Shown here: piece by piece, positions 1 through 8,827 of the stretch | Layout of the letters: every line of letters starts with the position of its first letter | How positions within the stretch are numbered: position 1 is the stretch's first letter | Source of the DNA: Nitrospirota bacterium | GTDB taxonomy: Bacteria; Nitrospirota; Nitrospiria; Nitrospirales; Nitrospiraceae | Reading direction: 5' to 3' | Assembly (NCBI GenBank): GCA_004296865.1 | Contig: SCVQ01000120.1 | Span: forward strand, 1-19,195 | Length of the DNA: 19,195 nt | Translations under genes and position numbers: made by a program | The notes under the pieces: generated by a model | Seen by the model: the letters and a program-made list of their open reading frames with translations, nothing else | What the model was told of the DNA's origin: nothing | Database searches by the model: none

Positions 1-1
1 A

Positions 2-445
2 CTGGATCGCCCACGGGACTACCGCGTGATGTACTACCGCCCGGCATTCGCCCAGAAGCAGGCGCAGACATTGTGGAACCACTTGGCCCAGGCGCGGAAG
101 CTGGAATGGGCAAGGCGGATGACCTTCATATCGGCCGACGCAGAGCAAGCGCAGCCCCCCGGACAGATCTATGACGTCATCTATGCCTGGCTGCCATTCT
201 CGCAATTTCACAACGCACAGGCGCTCCATGAGACCGCTCGCGCCCTGGCCGAAGCCCTCCGACCAGGTGGCCTGGCCTTTGTCGTAGGCCCTGCCGCAAT
301 GAGCCCAGCACTCCAGGCTTACCGGCTCCGCATTCTTCGGATGGACCCGGTGGCGTCACTGCCCAGTTTCCGCATGCATCAATCCATCCTGCCACAAGCC
401 CGCGTGAAGCCGGACTTGATGCTCTTTCAGACTCTCAAGCACTGA
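2..445 (+). CDS. SAM-dependent methyltransferase, C-terminal part (5' end outside window)
   Basis: The frame is open from the first bases of the window, so the gene very probably begins upstream; a GTG at 26 is the first in-window start but has no convincing Shine-Dalgarno sequence. About 147 residues are visible. The pattern 'YDVIYAWLPF' followed by 'LAEALRPGGLAFVVGP' matches the motif IV to VI part of class I (Rossmann-fold) methyltransferases, where a DxxxxxxxL strand precedes a helix and an 'LRPGG' turn. The SAM-binding GxGxG motif would lie further upstream and cannot be checked, so substrate and reaction are unknown. The gene ends at a TGA, and 222 bases without a recognised gene follow (446-667), in which I see no clear promoter, riboswitch or terminator. 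The class is fairly sure from the RPGG pattern; anything more specific is not supportable. Confidence 0.6.
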   Translation: MDRPRDYRVMYYRPAFAQKQAQTLWNHLAQARKLEWARRMTFISADAEQAQPPGQIYDVIYAWLPFSQFHNAQALHETARALAEALRPGGLAFVVGPAAMSPALQAYRLRILRMDPVASLPSFRMHQSILPQARVKPDLMLFQTLKH

Positions 446-667
446 CCGCCAATCCAGCTGCCTGCACCCCCGCAACCAGGCTCGGCCACTTGTCAACGCG
501 GCAAGCCACACCAGACCGAGCCAAGCAATGGAGACGGTAAAGAAAATCCCCGCGTCCGCCGATAGAGAAGACTGCATGGCTTCGACTGCCGCGAGGCCCT
601 GTGGGCTTCCGTCCGGGATGGGCTTGTTTGCACAGCAGTCCTTCTAACCAACGCATTTGGGATCACC

Positions 668-1879
668 ATGAAAAGCATCCTGTTTGTTGACGACGAGGTA
701 TCGGCACGCGAGGAATTGGAACGAACATTGCGGCCCATGAGCGAGGAATGGGACGTGGTCTATGCGTCGAGCGGACGGGAAGCCTTGGCGAAGTTGACCA
801 AGGGTTCGTTCGATATGGCCGTGGTCGACATGCACATGCCGGAGATGAGCGGCGCCCAGCTCTTGACGGAAATCAAAACTCGACACCCCCAGGCCATACG
901 GATTCTGATGGCCGACCGCTGCGACCAGTCGCTGATGCGGCGATCGGTCGGGAGCGCCCACCAATACCTGCCAAAGCCCTTCAAGTTGGATCTGTTCAAA
1001 TCCATGGTGGCCCGCGCCGCCACGCTACGCGAACGCCTTGCCAGTGAGCCCCTCCGCCAGCTGGCCGACGGGATCGACTCCTTGCCCAGCCTGCCGGCGC
1101 TGTATCGCGAGCTCCAAGAGGAACTGCAATCGCAGGACTCCTCCATCGATAAAGTTGCGCGCATTATCTCCAAGGATATGGGCATGGTGACCAAGATCCT
1201 GCAGGTCATCAACTCCCACTTTTTCGGACTCCTGACGCCGGTCTCCAACCCGGCTCAAGCCGTCTCGATGCTGGGCTTGGACCGAGTGAAAGCTCTGGTC
1301 CTGTCGATGCAGGTATTTGCGCAATTCAAAGAATACCGGCACCCCTTCATCTCGCTCGACGTTCTGTGGCGGCACGGCCTGGTGATCGGCGCCTACGCCA
1401 GAGCCATCGCCAAAGAAGAGAAAACGTCTCAGGATCTGATCGACGATGCGTTCACGGCCGGCTTGCTGCACGACGTCGGCATCCTGGTCCTCGCCACGAA
1501 CCTGCCCGACCAGTACACCCAAGCCGTGGCGCTGATGCAGAACCGCCGGGTCACCGAGTGGGAAGCCGAAAGCGAAGTGCTGGGCGCAAGCCACGCGGAC
1601 ATAGGCGGCTACCTGCTGGGCACCTGGGGCTTAAGCGACGCCATTGTCGAAGCCGTCGCCTTCCACCACGACCCGATGCGGTCCGTGAGTCAACCGTTCA
1701 GCCCGCTGGCGGCCGTCCACGTCGCCAATGCCCTGGAGGAGCGGGAGCAGGCCGCCGTGATGGGCGGGGGCTACACGCACATCGACGAAGACTATCTGGC
1801 GGCCTGCGGCATGGGAAGTCGGCTCCCAATCTGGCAGTCGGTCTGCCAGGAGGTGGCCCAGAGCCGAAACAGCTTCTGA
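668..1879 (+). CDS. Response regulator with HDOD output domain
   Basis: 403 residues. Residues 1-125 form a receiver (REC) domain: the acidic pair D8-D9, phosphoacceptor D54 in 'VVDMHMPEMSG', and K103 in 'LPKPF'. The switch Ser/Thr that normally follows strand 4 ('LTG' or 'LSG') appears to be Ala82 ('ILMAD'), so signal propagation may differ from the classic pattern. Residues 130-340 form an HDOD domain (a metal-dependent hydrolase-related output domain) that keeps HD-like residues: H236, H268-D269 in 'GLLHDVG', H309 and H333-H334. Family knowledge: REC-HDOD proteins are cytosolic signalling regulators, often without a proven enzymatic activity. No histidine kinase gene is adjacent, so it is an orphan here. 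The RBS is weak (GGGAT, 7 nt before ATG 668). The gene ends 52 nt before the pyr promoter and looks like a separate transcription unit. Confidence 0.88.
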   Translation: MKSILFVDDEVSAREELERTLRPMSEEWDVVYASSGREALAKLTKGSFDMAVVDMHMPEMSGAQLLTEIKTRHPQAIRILMADRCDQSLMRRSVGSAHQYLPKPFKLDLFKSMVARAATLRERLASEPLRQLADGIDSLPSLPALYRELQEELQSQDSSIDKVARIISKDMGMVTKILQVINSHFFGLLTPVSNPAQAVSMLGLDRVKALVLSMQVFAQFKEYRHPFISLDVLWRHGLVIGAYARAIAKEEKTSQDLIDDAFTAGLLHDVGILVLATNLPDQYTQAVALMQNRRVTEWEAESEVLGASHADIGGYLLGTWGLSDAIVEAVAFHHDPMRSVSQPFSPLAAVHVANALEEREQAAVMGGGYTHIDEDYLAACGMGSRLPIWQSVCQEVAQSRNSF

Positions 1880-1931
1880 GCCGGTTCCAACACGACGCCG
1901 GCAAACCGATCCGCCGCGTTCGTGCCTCGTC

Positions 1932-1960
1932 TTGACAGTCGCGCAGCAACCCGCTAGGAT
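1932..1960 (+). promoter_or_regulatory. Predicted sigma70 promoter of the pyr cluster
   Basis: The -35 box TTGACA (1932-1937, exact consensus) is separated by 17 nt from the -10 box TAGGAT (1955-1960, 4 of 6 consensus). Transcription would start near 1967, just upstream of the PyrR-binding loop and terminator, which is the geometry attenuation requires. The call rests on motif match and context. Confidence 0.8.
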
Positions 1961-1973
1961 ACGGCTGCCTTTA

Positions 1974-2004
1974 ACGCTCATCCGGTGAGGTGAGCAAGGA
2001 GCGT
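1974..2004 (+). promoter_or_regulatory. PyrR-binding loop (anti-antiterminator) in the pyr leader RNA
   Basis: The core ATCCGGTGAGGT (1980-1991) fits the known PyrR RNA consensus ARUCCNGNGAGGYU at 12 of 14 positions, and the conserved downstream AAGG is present (1996-1999). The core is held in a hairpin: CTCA (1977-1980) pairs with TGAG (1991-1994), and outer bases ACG (1974-1976) pair with CGT (2002-2004); ACGCTC with GAGCGT is an alternative outer pairing. The segment CGGTGAGG (1983-1990) can instead pair with the left arm of the downstream terminator (2053-2060), forming an antiterminator. UMP-bound PyrR would hold the loop closed and so favour termination. Mechanism inferred from the Bacillus model. 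Confidence 0.85.
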
Positions 2005-2049
2005 ATCCCATGCGTCACGGCTCGTCCTACGCCGTCGCAATACAGACGA

Positions 2050-2085
2050 CCTTCTCATCGCCCTGTGCGATGAGGGGGTTTTTTT
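2050..2085 (+). terminator. Rho-independent attenuator terminator of the pyr leader
   Basis: An 11-bp stem joins CCTTCTCATCG (2050-2060) to CGATGAGGGGG (2068-2078), with two G-U pairs, a 7-nt loop and a run of seven T (2079-2085). It lies after the promoter and PyrR loop and before pyrR, so it acts inside the leader rather than at a gene end. Its left arm is the partner of the proposed antiterminator. Confidence 0.88.
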
Positions 2086-2103
2086 ATGCCCTCCTTCAGC
2101 CAG

Positions 2104-2195
2104 AAAGTCGGAAAGTCGTCAAGCCCAGCACTCCTAATGAATCGAGCCCCACTGCTTCAGACTGTATGACTTTAAGACATTCAGATTTTCCGACT
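2104..2195. repeat. Imperfect inverted repeat with 8-nt periodic arms, upstream of pyrR
   Basis: The left arm has AAAGTC ending at 2109 and at 2117. The right arm has GAC, GAC, GAT, GAC starting at 2168, 2176, 2184 and 2192, exactly 8 nt apart. AGTCGGAAAGTC (2106-2117) pairs with GATTTTCCGACT (2184-2195) over 12 bp with one G-U. The loop is about 66 nt. The right arm ends 8 nt before the pyrR start codon. Confidence 0.65.
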
Positions 2196-2197
2196 AG

Positions 2198-3681
<1,484 letters not shown>

Positions 3682-3683
3682 AC

Positions 3684-3780
3684 GATGAGTCGAAAAGTGA
3701 GCAAGTCCGAAAGTCTATCCAGTCTCAATGCAATCCTTCCTTCGCGACTTTCGACTTTCCGACTTTATAGACTTTTTGAG
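3684..3780. repeat. Imperfect inverted repeat with roughly 8-nt periodic arms between pyrB and pyrC
   Basis: The left arm has GTC, GTG, GTC, GTC ending at 3691, 3699, 3707 and 3715, exactly 8 nt apart. The right arm has GACTTT starting at 3746, 3753, 3761 and 3770. AAGTCCGAAAGTC (3703-3715) pairs with GACTTTCCGACTT (3753-3765) with one mismatch. The 15-mer at 3752-3766 is the exact reverse complement of the block at 2104-2118. It fills nearly the whole intergenic gap; there is no terminator-like U-tract after a compact stem. Confidence 0.7.
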
Positions 3781-3792
3781 TGAGGTTCTTGC

Positions 3793-5082
3793 ATGGCAAT
3801 TCTGATTCAAGGCGGACGCGTGATCGATCCGGGACGTGTGAACGGCCCGGCCGATGTGCTCATTGAGAACGGGAAGATCGTCGCGGTGGGACACAACCTG
3901 GCCATGCCGTCGCGCGGCCAGGGCGCATCTCTGCACACCATCGACGCAACCGGGCAGTTGGTCCTCCCGGGCTTTGTGGACCTGCACGTTCACCTGCGCG
4001 AGCCAGGATTCGAATACAAAGAAACGATCCAGACCGGGACGGCCTCGGCCGTGGCCGGCGGATTCACCTCGGTCTGCTGCATGCCGAATACGAATCCGGT
4101 CAACGACAACCAGGCGATCACCGAATTCATCCTCGACCAGGCCCGCGCGGCCGGCAATGCCCACGTCTTCCCCGTCGGGGCCGTCACCAAAGGCTCCGAG
4201 GGCAAGGAACTCGCCGAGATCGGCGACCTGCGCCGGGCCGGCTGCGTGGCGATCTCGGACGACGGCCGGCCGGTCATGAACAGCCTGGTGATGCGGCGGG
4301 CCATGGAATATGCCCTGGCCTTCGACCTGCCGGTGATCGACCACTGCGAGGATCTGCATCTGTCCGAAGGCGGCTGCATGAACGAAGGCCTCGTCTCCAC
4401 CCAGCTCGGCCTGCAGGGGATCCCGGCGGCGGCGGAAGACGTCATGGTCGCGCGCAACCTTGCGCTCGCCGAGTTGACCGGGGCCCGGCTCCATCTCGCA
4501 CATGTCAGCACCGCCGGCTCGGTCCGGATGGTGCGGGAAGCCAAGGCGCGGGGAATCCGGGTGACGGCGGAAGCCTGTCCGCATCATTTCTCCTTGACGG
4601 AAGAAGCGGTGCGCGACTTCAACACCTTAGCCAAGATGAATCCGCCCCTTCGGACCTGGCAGGACATCCAGGCCATCAAGGAAGGGCTGCGCGACGGCAC
4701 GATCGACGTCATCGCGACGGACCATGCGCCCCATGCCCCCCAGGACAAGCAACGGGAATTCGCCGAAGCCCCCTTCGGCATTGTGGGACTGGAGACCGCG
4801 CTGCCGCTCACACTGGCGCTCGTGGAGGAGGGCGTCCTCTCGCTTGAAGCGGCGGTGGCCAAGCTGACGACCGCGCCGGCCCAGGCCTTCAGCTTGCCCA
4901 AGGGAACCCTGGCTCCCGGCGCGGATGCCGACGTGGTGGTGGTCGACGCGCAACGTCAATGGGAAGTGGACCCATCGCGTTTCCGCTCCAAAAGCACGAA
5001 CACCCCCTTTGCCGGGTGGAAGGTGAAAGGGCTGGCGACAACCACGATTGTAGCCGGCAAAGTTGTCTATGAGTTTGCGTAG
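3793..5082 (+). CDS. pyrC: Dihydroorotase, class I (zinc amidohydrolase)
   Basis: 429 residues, typical of class I dihydroorotases, which are longer than the enterobacterial class II form. It cyclises N-carbamoyl-aspartate to dihydroorotate, step three of UMP synthesis. The metal site is intact: H65 and H67 in 'DLHVHLREPG', D157 in 'SDDGRP' as bridging-ligand equivalent, H184, H237, and catalytic D310 in 'ATDHAPH'. The substrate motif 'MPNTNP' (97-102) is present, so this is an active-type enzyme and not the catalytically dead PyrC-like partner found in some bacteria. A GAGG (3782-3785) precedes the ATG. A GTG-started membrane protein gene follows after 8 nt. Confidence 0.96.
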   Translation: MAILIQGGRVIDPGRVNGPADVLIENGKIVAVGHNLAMPSRGQGASLHTIDATGQLVLPGFVDLHVHLREPGFEYKETIQTGTASAVAGGFTSVCCMPNTNPVNDNQAITEFILDQARAAGNAHVFPVGAVTKGSEGKELAEIGDLRRAGCVAISDDGRPVMNSLVMRRAMEYALAFDLPVIDHCEDLHLSEGGCMNEGLVSTQLGLQGIPAAAEDVMVARNLALAELTGARLHLAHVSTAGSVRMVREAKARGIRVTAEACPHHFSLTEEAVRDFNTLAKMNPPLRTWQDIQAIKEGLRDGTIDVIATDHAPHAPQDKQREFAEAPFGIVGLETALPLTLALVEEGVLSLEAAVAKLTTAPAQAFSLPKGTLAPGADADVVVVDAQRQWEVDPSRFRSKSTNTPFAGWKVKGLATTTIVAGKVVYEFA

Positions 5083-5090
5083 CGCGTAAC

Positions 5091-5621
5091 GTGGCGCCGG
5101 AGCGTACGACAACACGATGCCTGACCTTCTGCCACACGCTCGAATTGGTCGCCCTGGCCGTCTGGGTGGGGGGATTGTTGGTCATTATCGGAGCCGTCAT
5201 CCCGGCCGTGTTCAATTCGTTCGGCATGGAGCCCGGCGGACGCTTCCTGACACGGGTCTTTGAAGGGTATAATCGGTTGACCGGCGGAGCCATTGTGCTC
5301 CTGGTGGGAACATCGGCATGGCGGGTATGGAACGGCGCGCAGGGGAACCTCGGAGGCTCCCTCACGAAGCCGGAACTGGCTTTTTTGAGCGCCATGATCG
5401 TGATCGCCTCGCTGATCACCCTGGTCCTGGGCCCTTGGTCAGTGACCTTGCAAGAGCAAGCCTTTGCCGCGCAAGGGGACGCGAAGAAGACGGCCTATGA
5501 GGCCTTCTTCAGAATCCATACGATGGTGCGCGGGCTGTACGTGCTGAACCTCGGCCTGGGGATCGCGCTCCTCGCAGTGAAAGTCAGGGACTGGATGGGC
5601 CGGATGAAACTCGACTCATGA
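5091..5621 (+). CDS. Small multi-pass membrane protein (resembles DUF4149)
   Basis: 176 residues with four likely membrane segments: about residues 15-40 ('[19 protein letters not shown]'), 63-80, 98-118 ('[15 protein letters not shown]') and 145-165. A His-containing first segment ('[16 protein letters not shown]') and the 'GGRFLTRVF' loop recall the DUF4149/TMEM205-like families, whose function is unknown. The start is a GTG 8 nt after the pyrC stop with no clear RBS, so it probably relies on coupling to pyrC translation; the stop overlaps carA as ATGA (5618-5621). This tight packing shows it is co-transcribed with the pyrimidine genes, but nothing in the sequence ties it to the pathway. 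The family name is a moderately confident recollection; membrane topology is the solid part. Confidence 0.8.
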   Translation: MAPERTTTRCLTFCHTLELVALAVWVGGLLVIIGAVIPAVFNSFGMEPGGRFLTRVFEGYNRLTGGAIVLLVGTSAWRVWNGAQGNLGGSLTKPELAFLSAMIVIASLITLVLGPWSVTLQEQAFAAQGDAKKTAYEAFFRIHTMVRGLYVLNLGLGIALLAVKVRDWMGRMKLDS

Positions 5622-6790
5622 AAAAAGCCATTCTTGCACTCGCCGACGGGACGGTCTTTGAAGGCCGCGCGCTCGGCTTCGATGGTGAAACGGTCGGGGA
5701 GGTCGTGTTTAATACGGCCATGACCGGCTATCAGGAAATCCTGACCGATCCGTCATACAAGGGGCAGATCGTCACGATGACCTGTCCGCACATCGGGAAC
5801 TATGGCGTGTCCCGTGAGGACGTCGAATCGCGACGAGTCTGGGCCGAAGGGTTCGTGGTCAAGGAGTCGAGCCGGAAGCCCAGCAACTGGCGGGCCAACC
5901 AGGGACTGGATGACTATCTGCGGCAAGCCCGCGTCGTGGGCATTGAAGGGCTGGATACGCGCGCGCTGACCAGGCACCTGCGTGACCACGGCTCACAGCA
6001 GGCGGTCATCTCGCACCTCGATCTGGATCACCGGCGGGCGGTGGAGAAAGCCAAGACCGCGCCAGGCATCCTGGGTCGCGACCTGGTTGCGGAAGTGACC
6101 TGCCGCGAAGCCTATGCCTGGACCGAGGGCTCCGGACGGTGGGCGCCGGAATCGGACGGGAACGGGCAGCACAAACCGACGCGGCCGTTTCGAGTGGTCG
6201 TCTATGACTTCGGAGTCAAACAGAATATCCTCCGCCGGCTGGTGGATGTTGGCTGCGCGGTCACAGTCGTGCCGGCGTCCACCACAGCCGACGCAGTCAA
6301 AGCCCTGCAGCCGGACGGGGTGCTGCTGTCCAACGGCCCCGGCGATCCGGAAGGCGTGCCCTATGCGGCCACGGCCGTCAAACAATTACTCGGCTGGCGC
6401 CCCATGCTCTGCATCTGCCTCGGACACCAGATTCTCGGGTTGGCGATGGGACTCCGCACCTACAAACTGAAATTCGGCCACCATGCCGCCAACCACCCGG
6501 TGCTGGATGTGCGGACGAGAAAAGTGGAGATCACGTCGCAGAACCATAACTTCGCGGTGCAGGCGCCGGCCGGGAGCCCTTCCGCCGCCGCACCGATGGC
6601 GACGGAGACCTCGTTCGGACGGGTGGCCATCAGCCATCTCAGCCTGAACGACGGCTCGATCGAGGGGATGGTTCTGCTTGACCATCCGGTCCTCTCCGTT
6701 CAGTATCATCCGGAGGCCTCGCCGGGCCCTCACGACTCGGCCTATCTTTTTCACCAGTTTACGCAGATGATGGAGAAGCACCATGCATGA
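5618..6790 (+). CDS. carA: Carbamoyl-phosphate synthase small chain (glutaminase subunit)
   Basis: 390 residues, normal length. It hydrolyses glutamine and passes ammonia to CarB for carbamoyl phosphate synthesis, the first step of UMP and arginine synthesis. The N-terminal domain (about 1-150) carries '[17 protein letters not shown]'; the C-terminal class I glutamine amidotransferase domain (about 190-385) has the oxyanion motif 'SNGPGDP' (238-244), nucleophile C267 in 'CICLGHQ' and the H364/E366 pair in '[10 protein letters not shown]'. The residue two before the nucleophile is also Cys (C265) where Gly is commonest. The start overlaps the preceding gene by 4 nt and the end overlaps sppA by 8 nt. 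Unlike the common carAB arrangement, carB lies about 2 kb downstream. Confidence 0.97.
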   Translation: MKKAILALADGTVFEGRALGFDGETVGEVVFNTAMTGYQEILTDPSYKGQIVTMTCPHIGNYGVSREDVESRRVWAEGFVVKESSRKPSNWRANQGLDDYLRQARVVGIEGLDTRALTRHLRDHGSQQAVISHLDLDHRRAVEKAKTAPGILGRDLVAEVTCREAYAWTEGSGRWAPESDGNGQHKPTRPFRVVVYDFGVKQNILRRLVDVGCAVTVVPASTTADAVKALQPDGVLLSNGPGDPEGVPYAATAVKQLLGWRPMLCICLGHQILGLAMGLRTYKLKFGHHAANHPVLDVRTRKVEITSQNHNFAVQAPAGSPSAAAPMATETSFGRVAISHLSLNDGSIEGMVLLDHPVLSVQYHPEASPGPHDSAYLFHQFTQMMEKHHA

Positions 6791-7751
6791 GCGAGCACGG
6801 ACGTTCCACGGGATTGCGGCGCTGGGTATCCTGCTCCTCCTGGCAGGTTGCATCACCATCAATCTCCTTCCGACGCCGGGCGCCTTACGGGAAGAACACC
6901 TGAGCGGAACCGGCAAAGCCAAGGTGCTGCTCATCGAGCTGTCCGGACTGATCAGTTCCCAGGACAGCGGCGGCTTGGTCGCTCACCCGAACGCCGTGGC
7001 GCAAATGAAGGAAGAATTGCAGCGCGCGTCGGAGGATGAGGCCGTCAAGGCGCTCGTGCTGCGCATCAACAGTCCCGGCGGGACCGTGACCGCGTCGGAC
7101 ATCCTCTACCATGAAGTGCGCACCTTCAAGGAGAAGCGCAAGGTCCCCGTCGTGGCCTCGATCATGGATGTCGGCGCGTCCGGCGGCTATTACGTAGCGG
7201 CGGCGGCGGACAAAATCTTCGTCCATCCCTCGTCGGTGACCGGCAGCCTCGGCGTGATCATGCTGACCGTGAACGCCCGCGGCCTGCTGGACAAAGTGGG
7301 CGTGGAGGCGACAGCCGTGACCTCGGGACCGAAGAAGGACATGGGGTCGCCGTTCCGTCCCATGACCGAGGAGGAGCGGGCGATCTTTCAAGGCGTGATC
7401 AACTCGTTCTACGAGCGCTTTCTGACGGTCGTGCGCGAAGGCAGACCGAACCTCACCGCCGAGCAAATCCGCAAGCTCGCGGATGGCCGTATCTACTCCG
7501 GCGAGCAGGCCAAAGCAGCCGGTCTGGTGGACGCCGTCGGCTATCTGGAGGACACCATCGAGGCGGCCAAACAGCAGGCCGGCCTGTCGGAGGCCCGCGT
7601 GATCATCTACCGGCGTCCCGGCGAATATCGCCCCAACATCTATGCCCGCTTTCTAGGCGGGGGAGGGGGATTGGGAGAGTTGGCCAGTTTGGACTTAATG
7701 ACACTGGTACGCGGCGGGTCGCCGCAATTTATGTATCTCTGGATGCCCTAA
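6783..7751 (+). CDS. sppA: Signal peptide peptidase SppA, S49 family, predicted lipoprotein
   Basis: 322 residues, the short (36-kDa) SppA class. In the family it degrades signal peptides left in the membrane after secretion. The N-terminus has a basic stretch, a hydrophobic core and a lipobox 'LLAGC' with acceptor C23, so it is probably a membrane-anchored lipoprotein facing outward. The Ser/Lys dyad is visible: S133 in 'VGASGGYY' and K185 in '[13 protein letters not shown]', 52 residues apart as in the Bacillus enzyme. 'INSPGG' (95-100) is the oxyanion region. A GGAGA (6772-6776) sits 6 nt before the ATG, inside the end of carA, and the two genes overlap by 8 nt. It belongs to the same transcription unit but not to the same pathway as its neighbours. 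Confidence 0.92.
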   Translation: MHERARTFHGIAALGILLLLAGCITINLLPTPGALREEHLSGTGKAKVLLIELSGLISSQDSGGLVAHPNAVAQMKEELQRASEDEAVKALVLRINSPGGTVTASDILYHEVRTFKEKRKVPVVASIMDVGASGGYYVAAAADKIFVHPSSVTGSLGVIMLTVNARGLLDKVGVEATAVTSGPKKDMGSPFRPMTEEERAIFQGVINSFYERFLTVVREGRPNLTAEQIRKLADGRIYSGEQAKAAGLVDAVGYLEDTIEAAKQQAGLSEARVIIYRRPGEYRPNIYARFLGGGGGLGELASLDLMTLVRGGSPQFMYLWMP

Positions 7752-7769
7752 AGAATTGTCTGATTTGCT

Positions 7770-7829
7770 CATTGAACCATTGTTCCATTGACAATGAATC
7801 AATCACCCAATGAATCAATGAATCAATTC
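7770..7829. repeat. Octamer tandem repeats forming an inverted repeat at the start of the M48 peptidase gene
   Basis: CATTG begins at 7770, 7778 and 7786, exactly 8 nt apart. AATGAATC follows at 7793, 7809 and 7817 in the same 8-nt register, with AATCACCC at 7801 and AATTC at 7825. The two halves are partly complementary (CATTG against CAATG), so the region can fold into a hairpin. It covers the sppA-M48 junction and runs into the M48 frame. Confidence 0.75.
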
Positions 7830-8756
7830 TTTTCCACGCCGGTCGGGCGGCGGACCGCCCTGTACTTAGGCGCCCGCGGAGCCCTCAGTATCTTTGGCAC
7901 CCTGGCCACCGCCGGGCTGCTCGGCGCCCTCAGCGGCTGCGTGAGGGCGCCGGGAACCGCCCGCGACCAATTGATCTTCATCTCCGAAGAAAAAGAGATC
8001 GCGATGGGCGTGAGTGCCTTTCGCCAAGTCCTGCGCGGCGCCCCGCTCAACGCCGATCCCGAAATCAACGAGCTGGTACACCGGGTCGGCCGGCGCATCG
8101 CCGATGCGGCCAGGAAACCGGAGTATCACTGGGAGTTCGCCGTCATCCAGGACGATCAGACCATCAACGCCTTCGCACTGCCCGGCGGCAAGGTGGCGGT
8201 CTATACCGGCCTGCTCAAGTACACCAAGACCGAAGCGGGGCTGGCGACCGTCATGGGGCATGAGGTCGCCCATGCCTTGCAGCGTCACGGAGCCGAACGG
8301 ATGAGTCGCGGGATACTGGAGCAGATCGCACAAGTCGGCGCCATGGCCGGAGCGGCCAGCGGCGCCGTCAATCCGGGGGTGATGCAGGGGCTGCAGAGCG
8401 CCTACGGCGTCGGCGTGTCCTTGCCCTTCAACCGGAAGCAGGAATCGGAAGCCGATTATGTCGGGCTGCGCCTGATGGCTCAGGCCGGCTATGATCCGCG
8501 CGAATCGGCGCCGTTTTGGGAACGCATGAGCGGCTGCCCTCGGAACATGATCGGCAAGCTCTGCTTCCGCTCACAAACAGCGATCCCAGAATTCCTCTCC
8601 ACCCACCCCTCGGACATCACTCGTATCAATCAGATCGAGGCCTGGATTCCGGAGGCCATGCAATTTTACCGTCCCACCGACGTCCCGATCGCCCCGCCGC
8701 CGCCCCCGCGCCCGTTGCACCGGCCGGAGATCGGGCCGATGCCCCAATCAGGGTGA
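7794..8756 (+). CDS. M48-family zinc metallopeptidase, predicted lipoprotein
   Basis: About 320 residues from ATG 7794. Other in-frame starts are TTG 7788 and ATG 7818; none has an RBS, because all lie in an octamer repeat. Numbering here is from 7788. A twin-Arg pair (R21-R22) precedes a hydrophobic stretch ending in the lipobox 'LSGC' (C51), so the protein is probably exported and lipid-anchored. The zinc site is HEVAH (158-162) with E221 of 'ESEADYVG' as third ligand; 'STHPSD' (271-276) is the usual downstream signature. A Pro-rich tail (302-308) ends the protein. Relatives include BepA/YfgC-like envelope quality-control proteases; the exact substrate is unknown. It sits directly after sppA, so two envelope peptidases are paired between carA and carB. 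Confidence 0.9.
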   Translation: MNQSPNESMNQFFSTPVGRRTALYLGARGALSIFGTLATAGLLGALSGCVRAPGTARDQLIFISEEKEIAMGVSAFRQVLRGAPLNADPEINELVHRVGRRIADAARKPEYHWEFAVIQDDQTINAFALPGGKVAVYTGLLKYTKTEAGLATVMGHEVAHALQRHGAERMSRGILEQIAQVGAMAGAASGAVNPGVMQGLQSAYGVGVSLPFNRKQESEADYVGLRLMAQAGYDPRESAPFWERMSGCPRNMIGKLCFRSQTAIPEFLSTHPSDITRINQIEAWIPEAMQFYRPTDVPIAPPPPPRPLHRPEIGPMPQSG

Positions 8757-8770
8757 GGGGAGAGGCAAGG

Positions 8771-8816
8771 GGCTATGGGCGATAGGCAGGAAGTTTCTTC
8801 CCCATCGCCTCTAGCC
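8771..8816 (+). promoter_or_regulatory. Hairpin immediately upstream of the carB ribosome binding site
   Basis: GGCTA (8771-8775) pairs with TAGCC (8812-8816), GGGCGAT (8777-8783) with ATCGCCT (8804-8810, one G-U), GG (8785-8786) with CC (8802-8803) and GGAAG (8789-8793) with CTTCC (8797-8801), closing on a TTT loop. It ends one base before the AAGG (8817-8820) of carB. There is no U-tract, so it is not a typical terminator. Effect on carB translation or mRNA stability is inference. Confidence 0.6.
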
Positions 8817-8827
8817 AAGGAATTTAA

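Noticed and set aside
356..577. Minus-strand open frame with a hydrophobic stretch
   Set aside because: It overlaps the methyltransferase end, has no RBS, and matches no family; it is more likely a chance frame in GC-rich DNA.
446..667. Possible riboswitch or promoter in the gap before the response regulator
   Set aside because: I compared it by eye with c-di-GMP, cobalamin and TPP consensus elements and with -35/-10 patterns and found no convincing match.
1957..2008. Perfect 7-bp inverted repeat GGATACG (1957-1963) and CGTATCC (2002-2008) bracketing the PyrR loop
   Set aside because: The left half overlaps the -10 box and lies upstream of the expected transcription start near 1967, so it would not be in the RNA. 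It could be a DNA operator but there is no further support.
8744..8770. Second PyrR-like site before carB (GGGTGAGG, then GAGAGGCAAGG)
   Set aside because: The invariant UCC before the loop is missing and the spacing to AAGG is too short; no terminator follows.
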